Part shown: piece after piece, positions 1-13,300 of the stretch
Numbering within the stretch: the first letter of the stretch is position 1
How the letters are laid out: each line of letters begins with the position of its first letter
DNA from: Amblyornis subalaris
Lineage: Eukaryota > Chordata > Aves > Passeriformes > Ptilonorhynchidae
NCBI GenBank assembly: GCA_018881555.1
Contig: JACAXG010000008.1
Span: forward strand, 13,359,316 to 13,423,315
Direction of reading: 5' to 3'
Length of the DNA stretch: 64,000 nt
Translations under genes and position numbers: made by a program
The notes under the pieces: generated by a model
What the model saw: the letters and a program-made list of their open reading frames with translations, nothing else
Told to the model about the DNA's origin: nothing
Databases searched by the model: none

Positions 1-3000
1 ACTTTTCCATAAGCTGAAGCAGAACCTGATTAGGATCACAGATAACCAAACTGGTGAGAGATGAATTGTATCCTAAAGTCACCCAGGTCAAGGTCAAACA
101 TTTTGAAGAGTTTAAAGTGAATAAAATATTTTCTTATTATTTAGTTGTCTTCATCCCCCTTGTATATCCCCTTTAAATGGGAACTGCTGATCTGTCAAAA
201 AGAAAACACATTTGAGCAATTCCTGAGCCAGCCTGAAGCAGGAAGTACAGAAGGTCTGGTTTTGTTGGCGTGGGAGTTTGGGTAACTCAGAAAATCCTCT
301 GGCATTTTGGGTGCTCTCCCACACTAAAAGGAACTCCTGCATGTAGGGACATTTGCTGGTTGTCACTACCTTTAGCTGATGTACCCTAAACTGGCAAGCA
401 AGAAAATTGCCTTTGTTTTGGTAGATGAAAATATGATGGCGTCTAATGCCTTCATCCTCTGGGGTGGGGAGAAGAAACTGTCCACTAAATCAAGCTCAGA
501 CTTGTGCTCTGTACAGTGGTTTCTCAATGGCTGAACATCTGCTGGGCCTATTGGTAACTAAAACACATTTCTGGAAAGAGGAAATATGGTTGTTATTTCC
601 CTGCATTTTCCTGGGATAAAAGTTAAATGAGGTTGCACGAGACTGAGAGGTGAGTTACTTGTCTTGGAGTGCCTCAGCAAAAACAAGCGACAACTGCTAA
701 TGGAGACTAATTGAAAAATAAGGTCATCAAACATTTGAACACATCCAAGTTATTTCCAGAAGACAAAGCCACCATAGGCTAAGCTGAGTTCCTTGCAGTA
801 CTAGAAAAACAAGGCTCCTGAGTGCACTCTGAAGAGCTAGAATCCTGCTGAAACCAAAAATTCAGGGGTTAATTTTCATACTAAGCTCACATTTAGAAAA
901 ACATGAAACAGATGTTCGTATCAAAATCTGGTATTTTTCCGTAAGAGCCTAACATGAAAAAGAAGTGAAGTTAAAGCATGCATGCTAATAGCTCCTTTCA
1001 AATAGTTTAGTCTTTTTCGAATGCATAGATGTTCAGAAAATCTCAGTCTAAGCAATTCTGGGCAANGTAAAAAAAAGCCTCTGCTGGCTTAAGCTAACAG
1101 AGTAGCTGCTTTATCTCAACAGGAAAGAACTTTCCTCTTGGGGTTCTCTGTCTCACCATCGAATTCTTGTGTTAAATTGACTTATTAATCGGNGTGTACA
1201 TGTGTCTGTATATAAGGATAACACGCTGCAAACAGGCAACCTGCACAGGGAGATACGACCAGGCTGGGGCTGCCCACAGAAAGAACAACCCAAAATGTAC
1301 TTAGAATGGTCCTCTGCCAGGCCCCTCTATGATCAAAGCTGTAGCAATAGTCAGACATGACACCATGAATGAGAAATGTAGCACGCAGAACACAGAATCA
1401 GTGGTGTATTGTACTTAGCATTTTTCCAGCAATTTGCTGTATTAGTGCTTTGGCCATCTGACACCTGGGCAGCTCCTGGGTCGTGGCAGGCTCTGCAGCT
1501 GCTCGGTTTGCTGGAGCTCACCAGACTTTGGATGCAGCTCCGGTGGCTGCATGTGTGAATCCGTGTCTGTTTGTCCAGCTGACTTCCAGAGACACACTGC
1601 AGCACATTGGAGCTGCTGCTATTTTTGTAAGTCTAGATAAAAGGAGAAAAAATGCATAATGCTTTTGGGTAAAGTCAGCTTCACTGACACCAGCAGCTTT
1701 GTGAATGATACTGAAGATACTGCTTGTGCAAGTATGATTTTGACAGTCTGCTCAGAACAGCTCCAGTTTAATCTAACTGCACTTCAGCACCTCTACTGGC
1801 TGCAATTCCTTATCCAGAACATTTTTTCCAGCTGTGTTGACTGCCTCTTTCAGAGATTGTTGACATTTTCTCTCAAGGCCACGCAGAACTAGCTCCACAA
1901 AGGATTTACATGTTAAAAACCCCNACAGGCACAAGCTGATCAGAGGTCCATCAAGAGTTGCATTCTGTCTCTGANGTCACTGATTGCAAGGGGATGATGC
2001 CACACAGAGCTCATCTTTCTGTGCCTGCCAGTCCATGGGACTGGCTCGTTTTTGGTACCTTTTTCTGCACCTTCTCTGGTTCTATTTTTGAAATGTAAGA
2101 CATCAGGATTGTACCTGGTAGTCAAATTACAGGTACAGAGTGGTTGTCAGTTTTGTTTTTCTTTCCTAATAATCCCTTATGGTCTAGCTTTATGTGAACT
2201 TCTGTTCTTCTAAACACATCTTTTATGGCCCTAGATCTCATTCCTTGGGTGTTTTGGTAACTACTTCAGTGCCTCCCTTTTGCTCTGTGTGGGACTGTGT
2301 GTTCATTGCCATTTTAGCATCCAGCCACCTCCTCCCATACAATTCTGCAAATGTTTTTATCTTTCAGGACCTGCTATCAGCAGCAAATGTTGCCAGCTCA
2401 CTTGTAGTTCCCTTTCCATTTTACAGTGGTTGCAAAGCCAATTTTCATTAGTTAAGGCCTTTAGCAATCTCTGGCATTTTGCTTGGGAACTGCAGGAGGT
2501 TTGCAGGATCTATTTTTCGTGCTTTAGTAGTAAAAAGTCTGGTAGATTTAAGTTGACCTCTCTGGCACAACGATCATATGTGGTCCTGAGTAGGNTCAGT
2601 GAACCATTTAGGACACCTTAGGTGAGAAATAGAGAAATGCCTATATTTATCCTAGAACACCATGACTGCACTGTATCACAGCAACTGAGAGGTGAAATGG
2701 GGGTGGAAAGTAGGACACCTTCCCATGGTTATGAAGCCATTGTGTTTATAGGTGACCCAGTCTGAATAACCTAACTCAAGATGCTCCAAGAGCTGTGCCA
2801 GGTCATACCTTTGCTGTGTTACAGAGACACTTGTTCATTATTCATGGCGTTGGATTGTGGCAGGAGCAGCCAGGGCAGTGTGCAGCTCAGTCCAGGTTTG
2901 CTGCAGAGGAGTTATCCAAGCTGGAAGGAGAAAAATGACGGCAGTGTGGGCATTTGTTAATCCCAGTGAAAGAGGCCGTGCATTGGTGCAGGGAGCAGTG

Positions 3001-4497
3001 AAGTGACAGGATGTGTGCACACAGGGGTTGGGAAGAGTGTNATAGCTGGGCAGTGAGGAAGAAGGGACCAGGTACAGTCTTTGGAAGGACTAGGCTGGTT
3101 TTGAGAGGAGCTTCATTCATTTTATAATATAAGTTGATATTACTAGCACAGGACTAAAGCACATCTCATATACTTTGCTATGGAACTTGAGATTAAAGCA
3201 ACTAAGTAGGTATTTATAAAGTAGTTTTTTTCTACTGAAAAGAATTTTTAAAAACTCCAACCAACAGATGCTCTCTGACACTAGCTAATAATCTTTTAGG
3301 AGACCTATTAATCTTATGGCAAAACTGTCCAAAAATAGCTGAGCTTGCTTTGAAAGAGTAAAGCCAAGTGCAAGAAACACCACAATGGTGTTGGAATAGC
3401 CATGGATCTGGCCAGAGCACCTGTGCATGCCCCTGTGTTTTCTTCCATTGCTATTCCTAATATCCAGAATCAAGTATCAAGCCAGGGCTTTAATCTAAAT
3501 AAGACTGCTAATAAGAATAATAATAATAAGCCTGTTATAAATCCCAGTCCTGGATTTAGGCCAGACTTCCACTACAAACTACAATATCAGTTGATGAGTA
3601 TTATCCCTTGTTGTGTCAGCAGAAGTCCCTGCTGTGGACTTAGTTATGACAAAACTCTGTATTCGCCAGGGTAGCTTATTTCACCCATATTACGCAGAAA
3701 AAGTTCAGCTTTGCCAGAATAAACACGTCCATGCCAAGTGCTAGGACAGTGCTCAGGAAATAACTGCACTGGAAAAGCACTCTGCTGTGGCCCAGGTTTA
3801 GGCACAGGGAGATTGGGGGATCCTGCCCCAGCCCAGATAAGAGTGCAAGACATAAGTTCAGACAGTGAGAGACTGGGAAATGTCCCAATTCCTAACATTA
3901 CTGTCTCCTAGCCTTAGTAGCAATGAGCTATTGGCAACTTGAGACAAGCTGCCTCATGCAGAGGAGCTACAGGCCAAGGGAAGCTAACTATTTCTGTCGT
4001 GTTTAATTTGACCACTTAAACAGTTAATCCCTTTGCAATGTCATTTTTTGGCATAGATACCACATCTGTCTATTTCTGAAAAGATCTCCTTACTAATACA
4101 GCTTTTTAATATATGAAACAGTTTGCATCAGATTACAGAGCCTTAGCAGTAGCAGACANTCTGTAGGCACACGCATGGACAGACACACGGACATATGCAC
4201 CCAGAGATGCACATTTCCTCTGAACACCTCTGCTCTGCCCCACCTCCTGCTTCTCTGTGATGCCTGGTTTTCCCTCTTTGTTCCCCATCAGAAACAAAGC
4301 AGAACATACCCCAGGCAAGTTGTATTCCTGTGTGCTAAGGCTTTATGTACAAAATTCAAGGTGTCACAGATTACCTTTGATAATTTTTATTTGCACAGCT
4401 CTTTCACCTTCTGTTTCACTGCCTGTGTTGCTGCCTTGTTCAAACGTGTTTAGCCCAGGCTGTGCTTTGCTTTCAGCCCATCCTTGCCTGCAGATAC
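1..4497. other. gene-free stretch, no clear feature
   Basis: I see no coding exon, RNA gene or recognisable transposon here. Open frames are at most 123 codons and overlap in several frames, as chance frames do. Minor marks are a TATA-like TATATAAG at 1209-1216 with no promoter context, a short AAT run near 3515-3530, and isolated Ns. The stretch runs straight into the CR1 copy at 4498. Confidence 0.6.
3514..3530. repeat. short (AAT)n microsatellite
   Basis: Four to five AAT units lie between 'aag' triplets. The tract is short and imperfect at its edges, and no function is indicated. Confidence 0.6.
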
Positions 4498-4937
4498 TGG
4501 ACATGCTGGAGAGACATCAGCGAAGAACCACAAAGACAAGTAAAGGGCTGGAGCACCCCTCATACGAGGAAAGACTGAGGGATATCATCAATAATAAATC
4601 ATCATTGATATCATCAATAAACATCTGAAGGGTAGGTGCAAAGAAGGCAGAGAGGCTCTTTTTAAGGGTGCCCAGTGACAGGACAAGCAATGGGCACAAA
4701 CTGAACATGGGAAGGTCTGTCAGAACATCAGGAAACATTTTTCTTGTGATGTTGACCGAGCACTAGCACGGGTTGACCAGAGATGTTGTAGAGTCTCCAC
4801 CCATCGAGGAGTTCAAAAGCCACCTGGACATGGTGTTGGAGGTACCTGGCTCTCAGTGGTCCTCCTCGAGCAGGGGCATTGGATGAAATGACCTCCGAGC
4901 TCCCTCCCAACCTCAGCCATTCTGTGATTCTTTGAAA
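4498..4937 (+). mobile_element. CR1 LINE, 3' end fragment
   Basis: This is a 5'-truncated copy of the avian CR1 (chicken repeat 1) retrotransposon. It covers the last part of ORF2 and the short 3' tail. Familiar CR1 phrases occur in order: 'ctggagagacatcagcgaag', 'gggctggagca', 'gaggaaagactgaggga', 'gtgcccagtgacaggacaag', 'caatgggcacaaactg', 'catcaggaaaca', 'gttgtagagtctccaccc', 'gagcaggggcattgga' and 'tgacctccgagctccctccc'. The 3' end is the 'cattctgtgattcttt' type, as CR1 copies have instead of poly(A). CR1 copies are normally truncated and dead, and this one has no intact frame. Two changes relative to the family are visible. The piece after 'gactgaggga' that usually carries 'ctgttcagcctggagaagag' is missing, and a 26-bp segment is partly duplicated at that point. 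Confidence 0.9.
4581..4620. repeat. 26-bp partial tandem duplication inside CR1
   Basis: The 13-mer gatatcatcaata occurs at 4581-4593 and again at 4607-4619, a period of 26 bp. It sits exactly where CR1 normally reads 'gatctcatcaat..taaatatctgaag', so it looks like slippage or repair at the site of an internal deletion. Confidence 0.8.
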
Positions 4938-7900
4938 TAGAATAGTGGACCAGTCTTTGTATGAGGTTCAGCAGGAGATTGGTTTAGGAAACCAATGAGT
5001 TTTTCTCCTCATTTTGTAGGAGGTTGGTGACAGCTGCAGGGCACACTGAAATAGTTTAAAATTCTGATGCAACAGACACTGTAGTAGAAACTATATAAGA
5101 AAATGACGTTCATAATTAGTATCAACATGCACACTCCTGATGCTGAAGAAGCAGCATCTGTGACTAGAAAAACAGACAAGAACAGCAGTAGATTTCTCTT
5201 CCATGGTTCTTCTATTTATTCCTTCATGAAAGTGATGAAATGTCAGCTGTTTTTCCACGTGTGAGAAGATCTTGCACAGAGGACTCATGTCTAAGAACNC
5301 GCACGTGGTGTTTTTGCAGCAAAAATAATGTTGGTTTGCAATGCCTAGGTATATAGTATTTTTATTAGGGCTGGGAGAGTTTAAAAAAACAGTTGACAAG
5401 ACAAGCATGTGTGTCTTTTTTCTCCCTTCTTTTCTAAAGAGTTTAATTTAATTTTAATCCTTTTGGAAATAAGGACAGAGAAAGAAGGAGAAAGGGAGAA
5501 GAATGTAGACAAAGAGGGGGATGAAAATTGAGCATAATTTAAATAGGAAAACTGAGTTTCCTCTGCACCTTGGAGTTATTGTGAAAAGAGTTGTCTTTCC
5601 AAAAAACTGATTTTTTTTCAAAGTACATAGAAGTAATGGGCCATGGGAATGTTATGGAGNAACAGAGTAGCTAGAGTTGTCTGAAAAGACATTTAATTTG
5701 GAGCTTGCCAGATACCCTTCTGGCAACTGAGTATTAAGGTTTTCATATACTGTGGGGTGTATCTTGTTCCCCGGGTCAAATTTGGGTGCATTCTTCTGGT
5801 GGAATGCATTCTGTGGCAGCTGAGACACATTATTCTCTGGCTATGTCTTGTGAAAGTAAAAGAAGTGGGCAAGAAAGATGTTTTGAGATAAAATCTGGAT
5901 GGAGAGACTGGGGTTTAGCGAGTACAGAAATGTGCTTTCAAGGGCTAGAGAAGAAAACTTAAGAGCAAATCTGCAAGGCAGAAAAAATTATTATATTGTT
6001 ATTAAACTATTATAATAGAAAACAGTTATTAAACTCACATCAGTTGATTTACTTTCTAAAAGAGCATATGTAAAATTTTCATTATNTTTCATGTCCCCAA
6101 CTGCCATACCACACTATTTAAGTATTTATATGTATCTTATAAATGAGTTACATTTGATATATCACCCACTAGTCAATGTTGATTCATTGTTTGGGGTCTA
6201 GTAAATAAAAGAGAAGTTCTTTACAGATCGACTTCAGTTATTTTATTCTGGACTTCTTAGTATGTTAGCTGTGTATTCTGATTCTAGGGACTTAATGGTT
6301 TCTATTAAACACTGAATAAAAACTCTCTAGGGAAGCTATTTAGAAATGCATGACTTATTCAGTGTGAGGTATCTGCAGATGATTGATTAAAAAAAAANCT
6401 TTACAGGCTAAGGAAAGCTTTGGACTAAGGAAGAATTTTAAAATAATTTCATTTCTGAACATACAGTGACAAAATCNTTTCTTGTTTTAGATGTCAGTGA
6501 AAATGCTTGTATATGAAACTAACTCAGTCTTTATTACACACTTGTTTCATAAATTAGAAAAAAGATCTGAGGTAAATGTTCAGCTCATCTGGTTTGTAAC
6601 AGAAACCATGACTATGGTGGATAGGGTACAAAGATGAGCTCATTCAAGAATTCTTCTGAAACGGTAATTTATCATCTAGGTAATTTTAAAGGTTCCTCAT
6701 GTCACTGCAAGGGTGGCAGAAAAAGGCTTTTTAAAAGACATTCTTTGTAATCCCCCAGTAAACTGGTGCTTAAAATGAAGATTTCACTTATGACAGATTT
6801 CCCATTTGTAAATTTTGGGCAAAAATTTTCAGTATAAAAATCTGTACCGAAATCTATAACAGAAAATTGTATCTTCTTCCATTAAACAAGGATGACTTCC
6901 AGTATCATTAGCAATTGTTCCCGAGAAGATTCTGTTTTGGATTATATTATATATACAATGGGAATTTATTTGAGGTTTTCCAAGTTTACTGGTTCCATTC
7001 CCATGAGCTAACAGACAGTCGATCAAGTGCTTTCCAGTCAAGTATTCCCATGGCAAATATCCACCAATGTCCCTTTCATCTGATGCAATGGCATGGTGCC
7101 CATTCTTCTGCTTCATCACTCTCTTTCAGAGCTGCAGTGTTCCAGGAAAGGGCCATATCGTCTATTAGGCTATGCGGGAGACATTCAGCCTCATCTTTGA
7201 AACCTTATGGTTCTGTTTGGGGTTTTGCTGACCACTGGAAACAATTACAGCACAGACAACACATGGGAATGTCTGACAGCTTCTTCAGTCCTTTTGCACT
7301 CAATCACTGGGTGAGTCTTTAGTTTTTGGTTTATTGCAATCACAGTCCCATATCCTGAAAATGAGCGAGAGCCAGGCAACAGGTGGTCAAGCTGACTGTC
7401 ATTAGATACATATCAAACAGGTAAAATAGACTTTTAAACAGACATTTTCTTATTTCTGTCATTATGCCAAGCAATCCATTAACAGCCATTGATACCCATT
7501 CATCTGCATTTTTTGTGCTTCCCATTGTTGGAAGCTCGTAGCCCTCATGATGGTTATGGTTATCACATCTTTGTGAGCATAGCTAATAAAGTTTACTTGC
7601 TACTTGGAAAACTTTTTATAATCTTGGCTTTCACCTAATAGTTTTCAAAACAATGTTTGGGCATCCATAAAAACTAGAAAAATAGATGGATTTGGTGACC
7701 TATATGCAGTACTTCCAACAGGCAGCATACTGTTAATTCTAGAGAAGCAGAATCTCTGCAGAAGATGCCTCCAGTAGTACACAAGAGTTGGATTTGGGAA
7801 TGTACAAATGCCATAAGAAAGGCTTATCTGTTCAGAGAATTCAGGAGCTTCTGAAGGGCAATTTGAAGATGAAAGTCAAGAGGCTGTGGAAGGGAGACAC

Positions 7901-9887
7901 AACTGAACAGTATGAAAAAGGATTAAAAAAACCCATCTAGGGAAAACAAAGCTGATGGAGAGACAAAAAAATTTGCAAGCAATTTCTTGTAGGAAAAGGA
8001 AAAATGATAAATAAGGAGGACAGCGTTTACTTTCCAGACCAACTGGATACTAGATATTGGAGGTTGTACCACCTAGAAGTAGCTACTGAAACTGACAGTG
8101 AAGTGTGCTGCTGTGGGCAGGCCTTAGGAATAAAGCTTGTGAGGGCTGGGTACTTACACATGTATTGCCTTTAGCTGCCATTTGTCCATGGAAAGAGAAA
8201 AATCCCAGACCTTCAGATCTTCAGAGAGATGTTTCTTCATTTTTCTCAGTGAAAAAGAGTAAATGTAGCAGCATGTGAAGATGCAGGGATGGAGCTGGCT
8301 AAATTTTTAAAGCTGAGCACACAGCGAGCAGGTACTACAATTCTACCTAAAATAAGATATGGAAAAGACTCCTGTCTAACTTCTTTCACAAGTCACAATC
8401 TGTATGTGCTTTTCCCATGATGTTTCTCACGTCCTGGATATTGGGGATGCCTTACATCTCGTGCAACTGGCAGGATGGAATCAAGTGAGACCAGCCATGT
8501 GATAGCTAAACAGGGTAAATGCTGAACAGAAAAGAAACTTCCAAGTTAATTAGGAGGGATAGTTGTCAATGTATGCAAACTATGCTTTTTAAAGGTTTGG
8601 TCTCTGCTTATTTTTTAATAAACAACCTAAAATGTCACTACTTGCTGGGACTTATGCATCTTTGTTCTAAAGTGGCATGAAATTCAAAGAAAACTCAGAT
8701 GTTGTGCAGACATTATTATTGATGGCTCTGCTTTAGGCTTTNACCCCATATATATTTCATGTAATAGTTCTGTCCCGCTCTAATTGACATATAAGAAGGC
8801 AAAAGCAGAGAAACATTAAAACCCCTGAATTTCTTAAATTATAAAAAAAATACTGGATTTCATTGGAACTTTTTGTTCAAAGGTAGTTTGGTTTTCATGT
8901 TCCCTGAATCAAAGAAAATTTCTTCGGATGCACTTTAAAAGAATTAGTTTAATCAGACTGTATTCTGTACCTTTGATCTGGTGTGCCTGTGTCTGCTTTC
9001 TTGAAATACCTCATGTANAGAGACCTTTTGATGCTTTGAGAGTTTTACTTGAAATAACAAACATATACAGCTAAATTAATGTGAAATCCTGTTCTCTTTG
9101 AGCATGGACATGGAAGGAGACAAAGAAAAGGTCTGGCATGTTTGTAAATTGTATTTCCAGAAGGATTCAGAAAACCAGCACCTTGCTAAAACTTGCCCAA
9201 GTCTCTCCTTGTATTATTCCTTTATAAAAGTAGCAGGATTTTGCAAAAATAAGCAGCAGTGTTCACCCAGTCTCTNAGCACTCCTTTCTGTGAAAGGTTC
9301 TAGGTACTCCTATTACACTCAGCAGAGGCACTCATTTTTAACATATAGCTGCACAAAAATGAAGTAAAAAGAATAAAACAAGACAGGCCAAACTCCATAA
9401 GTAATCTAATGTTTCCTTTGAATTGTGAATGATGATCCATTCTTGGCTGAAGAATAATATAAATACACATTCCTCAGAGGAGGGATGAAGGATTGACATG
9501 GATTTTTCAAGGGATTTTTTTGCAAAGAGGACACCTTGTTGAAAATGGATGAAATAAATTATACTGAGTAGGTGTGCATTCTATTTCTATTATTTAAATG
9601 CCTGAGCAGTGACTCTTGTTTGTAGGAAAAAAAAAGATAGCAGCTCTTGAGGCACTGACTTCATGTGCTGTTTATAATTCCTTACACACTGCAGTTATTG
9701 ACCTGCTGCTAGATCGCTTTTGTCTTGAGTTTGCCCTATCCAGCACTGCTCCTTCCCCAAACCCTTTCGAAAACCCAGGCATTCCTCTGCTTTGGAAATG
9801 GGGTCTCTCAGTCCTACTGCTGAAAGCTTTGGGGCCAGTGTCCCTCTTGCACTGGCCCAGTTGTTTTGGTCTGTTTTTTTCCTATAG
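4938..9887. other. gene-free stretch, AT-rich, no clear feature
   Basis: This is AT-rich single-copy sequence. I see no supported exon or transposon. A minus-strand frame at 6829-7119 (96 codons) has a rather protein-like composition, but it has no splice signals, family match or poly(A) tail, so it is not called as a gene. A donor-like gtgagt sits at 7310 with no matching acceptor. Confidence 0.55.
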
Positions 9888-10109
9888 CTCCAGACTGTTC
9901 AGTCAGTTATGGCACAGTTATTTTATGATGTAGATAGTGTAAAAAATGTAATGAGCAAAGCAAATCAGAAGTCACTTGAACATCTTTTATTGCTGTTATT
10001 CCGTAATTTCTCTTGGAAGTTCTTTGCGTTCAGAGACCCAANGTGCTTCCTCTTCTGTTCCTTGCTAAACTTCTCCTTCAGAACCTGGCATCATCACCCT
10101 TTACTTTGA
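9888..10109 (+). other. exon-like open block after a strong splice acceptor
   Basis: A good acceptor (long T run, then 'ttcctatag', AG at 9886-9887) is followed by a frame open from the first base to a TGA at 10107-10109, about 73 codons with one N. It starts L-Q-T-V-Q-S-V-M-A-Q, is hydrophilic for its first 30 residues, then becomes Leu/Phe-rich where the DNA turns pyrimidine-rich. No donor lies within the block, so it could only be a last exon, and no AATAAA follows closely. The second half of the frame is probably a by-product of base composition. I recognise no family. Confidence 0.15.
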
Positions 10110-10329
10110 GGCTTTTCTTCCTGCTTCAGTTTTTGTCTCCTGTCATACTGCTCTCTCTGTTTCTCTTCCTTTTTATTTTCCTGCTTTTTTTTTTTTTTAA
10201 TGGTGAGAGATTCTTTCATTTTGAACTGCCTCAGCCTCTCAGTGAAAGGATCAAAGCTTCACACTTTGCTCTGTCTCCCTTTGCTCCTTTGCCTTCCCTC
10301 ACTTTCTTTCCACCCTTCTGTTCTTTCAG
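10043..10329 (+). other. long pyrimidine-rich tract ending in a splice-acceptor-like site
   Basis: The plus strand is strongly enriched in C and T over nearly 290 bases. It includes a run of 14 Ts at 10185-10198 and ends in 'cacccttctgttctttcag' (AG at 10328-10329), which is close to a consensus acceptor. The bases after it have one open frame of only about 24 codons and no donor. The tract may be an unused acceptor, a simple-sequence relic, or an intron 3' end with a short last exon. Confidence 0.4.
10185..10198. repeat. poly(T) run, 14 bases
   Basis: An uninterrupted run of 14 T. No recognisable SINE or retro-copy is attached on either side. Confidence 0.85.
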
Positions 10330-10339
10330 AGTTCAGAGA

Positions 10340-13300
10340 TGAAAAAATTGTTTTGTCCGACTTGGAGCAAACTCTTTGCATAAGGAAATTCTCTTCAAAT
10401 GGATGATTAACAAAGTTGAATGGCTCTCAAGTAGTAATCCTATGCCAAGCATCAGAATTTCTTCTGTCACCACCTTTAGGTTTTAATTCAAAGTAAAAAC
10501 AAATACAACTGAGACACTAATAAAGTCCTAGTCTCTGAGAGGAACATTTGATCTGACATGAGCATAATATGAAACCAAATGCTTAAATTATACATGGAAA
10601 GACATACTGAATCATAAGGCATGTGACATTTCCAAGCCCTGTGAATCTTTTCACCTGCATCTTTCCTGCATTTTTGTACATCATTTACTGCCTTTTTTCC
10701 CCTGGAGTTTGTAAATGGGATAGCATATTTTACCAAAGAGGGATCTTAACAGAAAACATAATTGCATTTACATGGGTTTTCCAGTAAGAATTCAGACATT
10801 CCTTGGCTAATAAACTTATTTACCACAAGTGGTAATGTGCAGGTGTGCATTCTTAAACAAGCAAACATCAGTTTAAAATGAGTTACACAAAACCTGTGAA
10901 TACAAGATGAATCTTGCATACTGTGATCTTTCATATTGCTTTCTTTTATTGTTCTGAGTGGAAAGAAATTTAATTAAAATAATAAAGAAGCACTGCAACC
11001 AAGGAAACTCATACCAGTGGCTCTTTTGTCACCTTGCTGTGCCTGAGATAAAAGGTTCTCTATGAGGATTTGATACATACCCAACCTTATTGGTGGTTGT
11101 TTGTCTGCCATACCCAGGCTGCCTTTTTCATTTGTGCTTCTGTCTGGCTTTTTAGAAAGAGGTGTGTGTCTTTTGAAACCTATTTTTGGATGCCATCTGA
11201 CTGGAGACCAAAGCCGAGCCCTACATTTACCTGGCTCAAACACCACGCCGTGAGCAGCCCAGGGATGGCTGCTAAGGCAAAGAGGCCACACTGCAGCAAG
11301 GATGTTGTTGAGAGGGTAACAGGTGCCCACAGCTCCACCCTCCCTTTTCTGGGATCCCTTGGGTGGGACTGGACTGACCCCCATGGCCCTGTGCTCCTGG
11401 TACTCTCCCTGAATCTCCGGACAGCCGTGCCAGGGGTAGCACGGTGCCTGTGTGCTCTGTTTTGTGGCATTTTCTCCCATATTGTAGGGCTTATCTCCAC
11501 TCTAATGTGCCAATCTCAGCCAAANGTGTGTGAGCACACATGTGAGGTCAGGAGTATTCTGAGGAAAGGTGGGGGGGCCCTGCCGGTCCCAGCATGAAGC
11601 TGCTTCTGTGGTCCTCACTCCCAAGGCAATTCCAAAGGGCAGAACAAAGTCAGACCTTGCAGGTGGCAGCATCTTCCACTTGTAATTCCATTTTCTGCTC
11701 AAGAACACGTAACATCCTGGGTTAATAGCATGCAGGAAAGTCAACAGGAAAGAAACTAATGGATAAACTCATCAGAGAGGGCAGTAAACAGTCCCAAATG
11801 TAGGTCTGCTTCCAGCCCCCGCACTATATCCATCTTGGCATTCTTCACCACCAGTGGGAGATCTGACAAATGTTAAGGGAAAATGAGGGGTAGGTTTTAA
11901 ATGCTTGTGTGAGATTTCAGTTCCCTGGAACCNGTTTATCTAAACTAAAGCAAACATTATCTTCAGTGACTTGTGCTTGCAACTTATTTCCCATACACAC
12001 CATAGATTAGTAAAGCATGGTTTTAGATTTGTTGACATTTAATAAAAGCTAGACACTCCAGGGGAAAATAAATAGTTTTTGTTCTGTAGCCATAGCTGGA
12101 TTTCCTTTTGGTTGGAATCTTAGCTGGGTGCTCCTAGAATTTATATTCAATTAGAATCAAACACAGCCAAGAAAATTGAAATCAAGATGCAGGTTTGTAT
12201 CTGTGTATGGAGATCATCATTCCATCATATTCTCATGTGGATTAGGAGAAGAAAATATATTCATATTAATTTTACTCATATTAAAGTCTTTAGGAAACCT
12301 GGCAAAAATATAGATTTGCATGAGTAATCAGAACAGTCATTTGGAGGTTTGGAAATTGAATCATTGACTTAATCCATATGTTTTAGCTTGGATCTCTGAA
12401 ACGTACCATGCTTGTTTTGAGATGAAAATAGAGCACTTTTAAGAAAGTCAACTGTGAAAAAATACAGATATGTTAAACTGTCTAATAATAAAATATGAAA
12501 CAAAATAGGTCTACTAGCAACATTTGAAAGACAAGGTATTTATTGTGAGGTTAAGCTAATGCTACTCTCTTGGAATTTTATTCTGCATTTCATAAAGTAC
12601 TACANAACCCTTGGGATCTAATTCTACAATATTGTTGCTGGGAGAATATCTACATGCTGGCATCACTGCTCTACCTGTATTCGTATTCAGCATTGTAAGG
12701 GCTTAGGAAAATGACACTTCAGAAGGCTGTAATACCCATTAGCAAGTCCTTGCACAGCTTTCGGGTCTGGCCAAACAGAAGTGTTAAAACACGTTTTCAC
12801 CTAAGAGCATTCCCATTGATCACGTAAATGGCATCAGGAGGCATCAGACAGGAAATGAAATTATTCTAAAGTATGCCTTTAAAAGCAAGCATTTTGTGGA
12901 CGTTTAGCAGAATGTATACATACATGAACACACATGTATAAACTTTTCGCATTTAGTGTTAATTTTAGAAACACCAGGTAGAAAATGTTTTCTCCTCTGA
13001 TTTATAAGGTTCATGTGCCAAATAAAGTATGCGTATTAAAGTGGAAATGTATGTTACACTTTACTTGAACTACAGAGTTCGTAGTGTTTCCTCTTGCTTT
13101 ATCAAAACTTGAGAACTTTTCTCAGATTTGTGTTCTATTTTAATGATAAGGTTTTTTTTCATTTCCATTATCCTGTGATCTGCTGCAAACAAGCAGCTCC
13201 ACTTACTGCTGCTAAAATAGGCTGCTCTTACATGAAAGGCCAGTGCTGGTAGTGAACTGGAAATGAAAGGTTTGTTCTAGTAATAAGAAAACCTTTTTCT

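Noticed and set aside
1209..1216. TATATAAG as a TATA box
   Set aside because: No CpG enrichment, initiator, exon or transcript signal lies nearby, and such words are common in AT-rich DNA.
6829..7119. Protein-like minus-strand frame of 96 codons, considered as a processed pseudogene
   Set aside because: I could not recover a parent protein, poly(A) tail or flanking duplication, and upstream frames are full of stops.
11070..11597. 175-codon plus-strand frame with a 168-codon frame opposite
   Set aside because: GC-rich patch with open frames on both strands. No motifs, and an N and a G-run disturb its end.
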